Source of the DNA: Rhizobium sp. CG5 | GTDB taxonomy: Bacteria > Pseudomonadota > Alphaproteobacteria > Rhizobiales > Rhizobiaceae | Direction of reading: 5' to 3' | Length of the DNA: 64,000 nt | NCBI RefSeq assembly: GCF_023701945.1 | Contig: NZ_JABAEF010000003.1 | Coordinates: forward strand, 124,001 to 188,000 | Part shown: one piece after another, positions 60,017-64,000 of the stretch | Layout of the letters: each line of letters opens with the position of its first letter | Position numbering within the stretch: the stretch's first letter is position 1 | Position numbers and translations under genes: made by a program | The notes under the pieces: generated by a model | Seen by the model: only the letters and a program-made list of their open reading frames with translations | What the model was told of the DNA's origin: nothing | Databases searched by the model: none

Positions 60017-60304
60017 TCAGACCTTCTTGCGGGCAGCGTTCTGCTGCCATTTGGGAGCCGGAAAGGCGATGACATTGTCTGTGTCGCGCGGCCCAGACGG
60101 CCGCCAGCCATCGGCCAGATGCTGGTTGCGCGACACGGGACGCTCGTGCAGGCCCGGCAGCGCAATCACCTCGGCGGATGCCGCCAGGCAGGCCTGCTGG
60201 TCGGCCAGCCGCTCCAGAAGCTCCGCGGCCAGACCGTCGCCATTCTGGGCGGCCAGTTTATGAAGGCCGATCAGCAGGGCCGGATCGAGACCATCGTCAG
60301 TCAT
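60017..60304 (-). CDS. Small unknown protein of the DUF2325 operon
   Basis: A 95-residue protein not recognised: an N-terminal helical part (TDDGLDPALLIGLHKLAAQN, GDGLAAELLERLADQQACLA) and a polar, basic C-terminus ending WQQNAARKKV. The start overlaps the DUF2325 stop by four bases, so translational coupling is likely. No motif gives a function. Confidence 0.6.
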   Translation of the reverse strand: MTDDGLDPALLIGLHKLAAQNGDGLAAELLERLADQQACLAASAEVIALPGLHERPVSRNQHLADGWRPSGPRDTDNVIAFPAPKWQQNAARKKV

Positions 60305-60696
60305 TGTGCGTCATTCCTCTCGTTCAGGGTCTGCAGCGCCCGCTCCAGACTGGACTTGCTGCCATTGCGCAACGGGATGAAGGTCTTGCCGAACTTCTTG
60401 CAGCCGGTCTTCACCCGCAGACACGCATCGTGGCTAATACAGTCGATGGGGCAGAAGACGCAGTCGACCGACGGCAGCACCGTATCGATGCGGGACACCG
60501 CTTCTCTCAAACCGCCATCGTGATGGATCAGTTCGGCGCCGAAATTGCTGGCGATCTGGCGCAGATGGGCGACCTGGCAATCGCGCCCGCCGACATAGAG
60601 AAAGCTCTTGACGTCGAGCGCCGGCTTCTTGACCGGCGTGGCATCGCCACCCGACTTGCCGCCATTCTTCTGATCGGCGCGCTTTTTCTTGGCCAT
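60301..60696 (-). CDS. DUF2325 protein
   Basis: A 131-residue protein. After a Lys/Gly-rich N-terminus it has VKSFLYVGGRDCQVAHLRQI, GAELIHHDGGLREAVSRIDT and CVFCPIDCISHDACLRVKTG, then CKKFGKTFIPLRNGSKSS. This is the DUF2325 pattern, with the YVGGRDC motif and clustered cysteines that may bind a metal. Family function is unknown; members have been linked to iron and oxidative conditions. The ATG at 60696 begins MAKKKRADQK. Confidence 0.85.
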   Translation of the reverse strand: MAKKKRADQKNGGKSGGDATPVKKPALDVKSFLYVGGRDCQVAHLRQIASNFGAELIHHDGGLREAVSRIDTVLPSVDCVFCPIDCISHDACLRVKTGCKKFGKTFIPLRNGSKSSLERALQTLNERNDAQ

Positions 60697-60856
60697 GTCG
60701 TCCCTCTCAAGGGTGCGGCGAGCCCTGCCCGATTGCAGACTCGTGCCCTTTGGATCTGGACCATACAAAACATGAGTTTTTGAGTAAAGTATATACCTGA
60801 TTATTTTTCTCATATTAAACGACAAAAGAAAACCGCCGGTTTACCCAGGCCGCCGA

Positions 60857-61831
60857 TCAGGTCCCGGCACCATTCCTGAAGGCCGAGGGCAGCCAGTCCC
60901 TGATCTGTTGATCGGTGAGGTTGGCACCGCACAACATCGTCGCCACGCGGCAACCTTTGAGCGCGGAGGCCTGGGCCAGAACAGCGGCAAGCCCCGCCGC
61001 CCCGGCGGGCTCGACGAGACGCGACCAGGTGTCCTGCGCAAAGCGCATGGCCTCCAGGATCTGATCGTCATCGACCAGAACGACCTCGTCGATGGTATCC
61101 TGAAGCCAGTCGACGGCCGACGGGACCGGAATGCGCACCGCAATGCCATCGGCGATCGTGCGCGCCTCAGGCGTCGAGATCACCTGACCCGACGCAAAGG
61201 ACAGCGCCATGCACGGCGCACCCTTTGCGGCGACGGCCACGACCCGTGTTCGCGGCGACCGCGATTTGAACCAGCAGCCGATCCCGGCCGCCAGCGCGCC
61301 GTTGCCAAGCGGAATGAAGACCGCATCGATATCGTCGACCTCGTCGGTCAACTCCGCCGCGATCGTTCCCGCCCCTTCCGCAATGGCGGCACTTGCACCA
61401 TCCTCGACGAACGGAAGACTCCGTTGGGCGGCATAGGCTCGGGCGGCGTCCTTCGCGGCGTCAAAATCCTCTCCGGCGAGCAGGACCTCCGCCCCGAACC
61501 GGCGCATGGCTTCGATCTTCAGGCGATTGGCGTTGACGCTGGCAAAGACCACCAGCGATCGCCCGTGCCGCGCCGCATTATAGGCAAGCCCCTGGCCGAA
61601 ATTGCCGGCCGATGCCGTGACCAAGGGCGCCGTGTCGCCCGTGGGATCGGCGAGAAAATACCCCGTTCCGCGGCCCTTGAAGCTGCGGATCGGATTGTCG
61701 GTTTCGTCCTTGGCAAACAGCGACAGCCCGAGCCGATCGCTACGCAGGAGTTTGCTGTTCAGGAAAACCGGATCGATCTTCGTGCGGGCATCGTCGATAT
61801 GGACGGCGGAAAGCGGTGCTTGTTTTGTCAT
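60857..61831 (-). CDS. PLP-dependent threonine/serine dehydratase-like enzyme
   Basis: A 324-residue fold-type II PLP enzyme. PLP-binding Lys is in IRSFKGRG (near residues 48-55). The cofactor-binding Gly loop is PLGNGALAAG, and SAGNFGQGLAYNAARHG is the Asn loop. Length and motifs fit threonine dehydratase, diaminopropionate ammonia-lyase or related enzymes; the substrate cannot be fixed. It is transcribed divergently from an Lrp-type regulator 89 bases away, which probably senses an amino acid and controls it. Confidence 0.85.
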   Translation of the reverse strand: MTKQAPLSAVHIDDARTKIDPVFLNSKLLRSDRLGLSLFAKDETDNPIRSFKGRGTGYFLADPTGDTAPLVTASAGNFGQGLAYNAARHGRSLVVFASVNANRLKIEAMRRFGAEVLLAGEDFDAAKDAARAYAAQRSLPFVEDGASAAIAEGAGTIAAELTDEVDDIDAVFIPLGNGALAAGIGCWFKSRSPRTRVVAVAAKGAPCMALSFASGQVISTPEARTIADGIAVRIPVPSAVDWLQDTIDEVVLVDDDQILEAMRFAQDTWSRLVEPAGAAGLAAVLAQASALKGCRVATMLCGANLTDQQIRDWLPSAFRNGAGT

Positions 61832-61920
61832 GGGCAGATGGTATGAATTTTCGACGCGGAGAAACCGCGCAACTCTGAAAATCTGCAAGGATTTTCCGCT
61901 TACAGTCGGGATCAAACGCC

Positions 61921-62385
61921 GTGGACACTATCGATCGCACCATTCTGGCCATGCTGCAGGACAATGCCGACATTCCCGGCAAGACGATTGCCGACGCGGT
62001 CAATCTGTCGACCTCGGCCGTCGAGCGGCGGATCGGCCGACTGAAGCAGGATGGCATCATCCAGAAGATCGTCGCGGTGGTCAGTCCGAAAGCCGTCGAT
62101 CGCACCTTGTCGGTTCTGGTCGAGCTTGAAATCCAGAACGAACACCGACACACGCTGGAGCAATTCCAGCGCTGGCTGGACCGTGCGCCTGAGGTGCAGT
62201 CATGCTGGTATGTCACCGGCGACATGGACTATGTCCTGCTGGTCGCTGTCCGCAATCTGGACGAATACAACGCCTTCATCGAGCGACTGATGAGCGAGCA
62301 GCAGGCCCTTGTGCGAAAGTACAAGAGCCTGATCGCCCTGAAAACCGTCAAGCACAGCCTGGGACTATCCGTCCTGGAACCGTGA
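61921..62385 (+). CDS. Lrp/AsnC-family transcriptional regulator
   Basis: A 154-residue Lrp-type regulator. The N-terminal HTH is DTIDRTILAMLQDNADIPGK, TIADAVNLSTSAVERRIGRL; the C-terminal RAM domain has VDRTLSVLVELEIQNEHR, SCWYVTGDMDYVLLVAVRNL and an ending like HSLGLSVLEP. GTG start. Divergent from the PLP enzyme gene (89 bases), so it very likely regulates that gene in response to an amino acid. Confidence 0.9.
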   Translation: MDTIDRTILAMLQDNADIPGKTIADAVNLSTSAVERRIGRLKQDGIIQKIVAVVSPKAVDRTLSVLVELEIQNEHRHTLEQFQRWLDRAPEVQSCWYVTGDMDYVLLVAVRNLDEYNAFIERLMSEQQALVRKYKSLIALKTVKHSLGLSVLEP

Positions 62386-62431
62386 AGGCCTTGTCCCCGC
62401 CCGGCCGCCGATGGCCGGGAGAATGGCCCGC

Positions 62432-63673
<1,242 letters not shown>

Positions 63674-63710
63674 TTATTGGACAATTCGAACATGCAGGCC
63701 TGCGCACGCC

Positions 63711-64000
63711 ATGAACAAACCGGTACCCACCTACAATCTCTATGGCGAGGAATTGTCCCAGAAGCCCGAATTCTGGGTCCATGCGGAGTCGATCGCCAGC
63801 CGCAGCCGTTTGCACGACTGGGAAATCAAACCGCATCGCCATGAGTATCTTTTTCAAATTCTGCACATCCGGCATGGCGACGGCCAGGCCCTGCTGGGCG
63901 GCCAGTGGCAGCCGTTCACGGCGCCGGCGGTGATCGTCGTGCCCGAACAGCATGATCACGGCTTTCGGTTTTCCAGGACGATCGACGGGGCGATCATGAC
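63711..64000 (+). CDS. PobR-like AraC regulator (partial)
   Basis: The first ~96 residues of an AraC-type regulator, cut by the window end: NKPVPTYNLYGEELSQKPEF, WVHAESIASRSRLHDWEIKP, HRHEYLFQILHIRHGDGQAL, LGGQWQPFTAPAVIVVPEQH. This is the cupin ligand-binding half (HRHEYLFQ is the cupin motif). Divergence from pobA with a 109-base gap makes PobR, the 4-hydroxybenzoate-responsive activator, the natural call. The HTH is outside the window. Confidence 0.8.
   Translation, partial: MNKPVPTYNLYGEELSQKPEFWVHAESIASRSRLHDWEIKPHRHEYLFQILHIRHGDGQALLGGQWQPFTAPAVIVVPEQHDHGFRFSRTIDGAIM

Overview
The window is GC-rich alphaproteobacterial DNA, most likely from the Rhizobiaceae (Rhizobium/Agrobacterium type). 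Roughly positions 1-46,200 look like most of an integrative and conjugative element (ICE). The rest looks like resident replicon. The integrase, the attachment sites and the distal trb genes are not in the window.

Transfer block (1-8,225, minus strand): traG coupling protein, a CopG-like gene, then trbB-C-D-E-J-K-L, with trbL cut by the window edge. A cargo block (8,482-15,566) sits between traG and the relaxase. It holds a LysR/MFS pair and a four-gene operon (unknown, AraC regulator, two ABC half-transporters resembling YbtP/YbtQ). Next comes the processing and replication block (15,803-21,944): a DUF3363 relaxase with a candidate oriT beside it, lytic transglycosylase, DUF736, TraF-type S26 peptidase, DUF2840, RepA with iteron-like repeats inside its 3' end, and an AlpA-like HTH protein.

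Control block (22,412-24,803): a small DUF2285-like (possibly QseM-type) gene faces a DUF6499 gene and a DUF2285 gene in different frames. A +1 shift on TTTT would join them into one 260-residue, FseA-like activator. The DUF6499 Shine-Dalgarno lies in the arm of a perfect 14-bp hairpin. DUF932 and ParB-like genes share a ~109-bp upstream repeat carrying a 30-bp near-palindrome, and similar paired hairpins at their 3' ends.

Accessory/defence region (24,953-46,160): an AbiGi-like protein, a HEPN-like protein beside an inverted fragment of a DUF736 gene, an SMC-like ATPase with a CxxC hook and a small partner, and a gamma-glutamylcyclotransferase-like gene. It also has a tightly overlapping five-gene restriction-like operon (orphan HigA, DNA methyltransferase, HEPN-like protein, DEAD/DEAH helicase, GIY-YIG nuclease), a divergent four-gene operon (unknown, QueC-like enzyme, XRE-ImmA/IrrE, PIN nuclease) and a PIN toxin-antitoxin pair. 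The last two operons share a 327-bp divergent control region and are the best candidates for undescribed systems.

Resident part (46,372-64,000): response regulator, HWE-type kinase and KaiC-like ATPase; cold-shock protein with a long leader; a glycan cluster (GH130, a GT4 fused to a second domain, AGE epimerase); a serine resolvase; an unknown protein and a secreted trypsin-like protease; truncated haemoglobin; a DUF423 membrane protein; a DUF2325 operon; a PLP enzyme divergent from an Lrp regulator; and pobA divergent from a pobR-like gene cut by the window end. No tRNA, rRNA or CRISPR array was seen. All functions are read from motifs and gene order; no database search was run.
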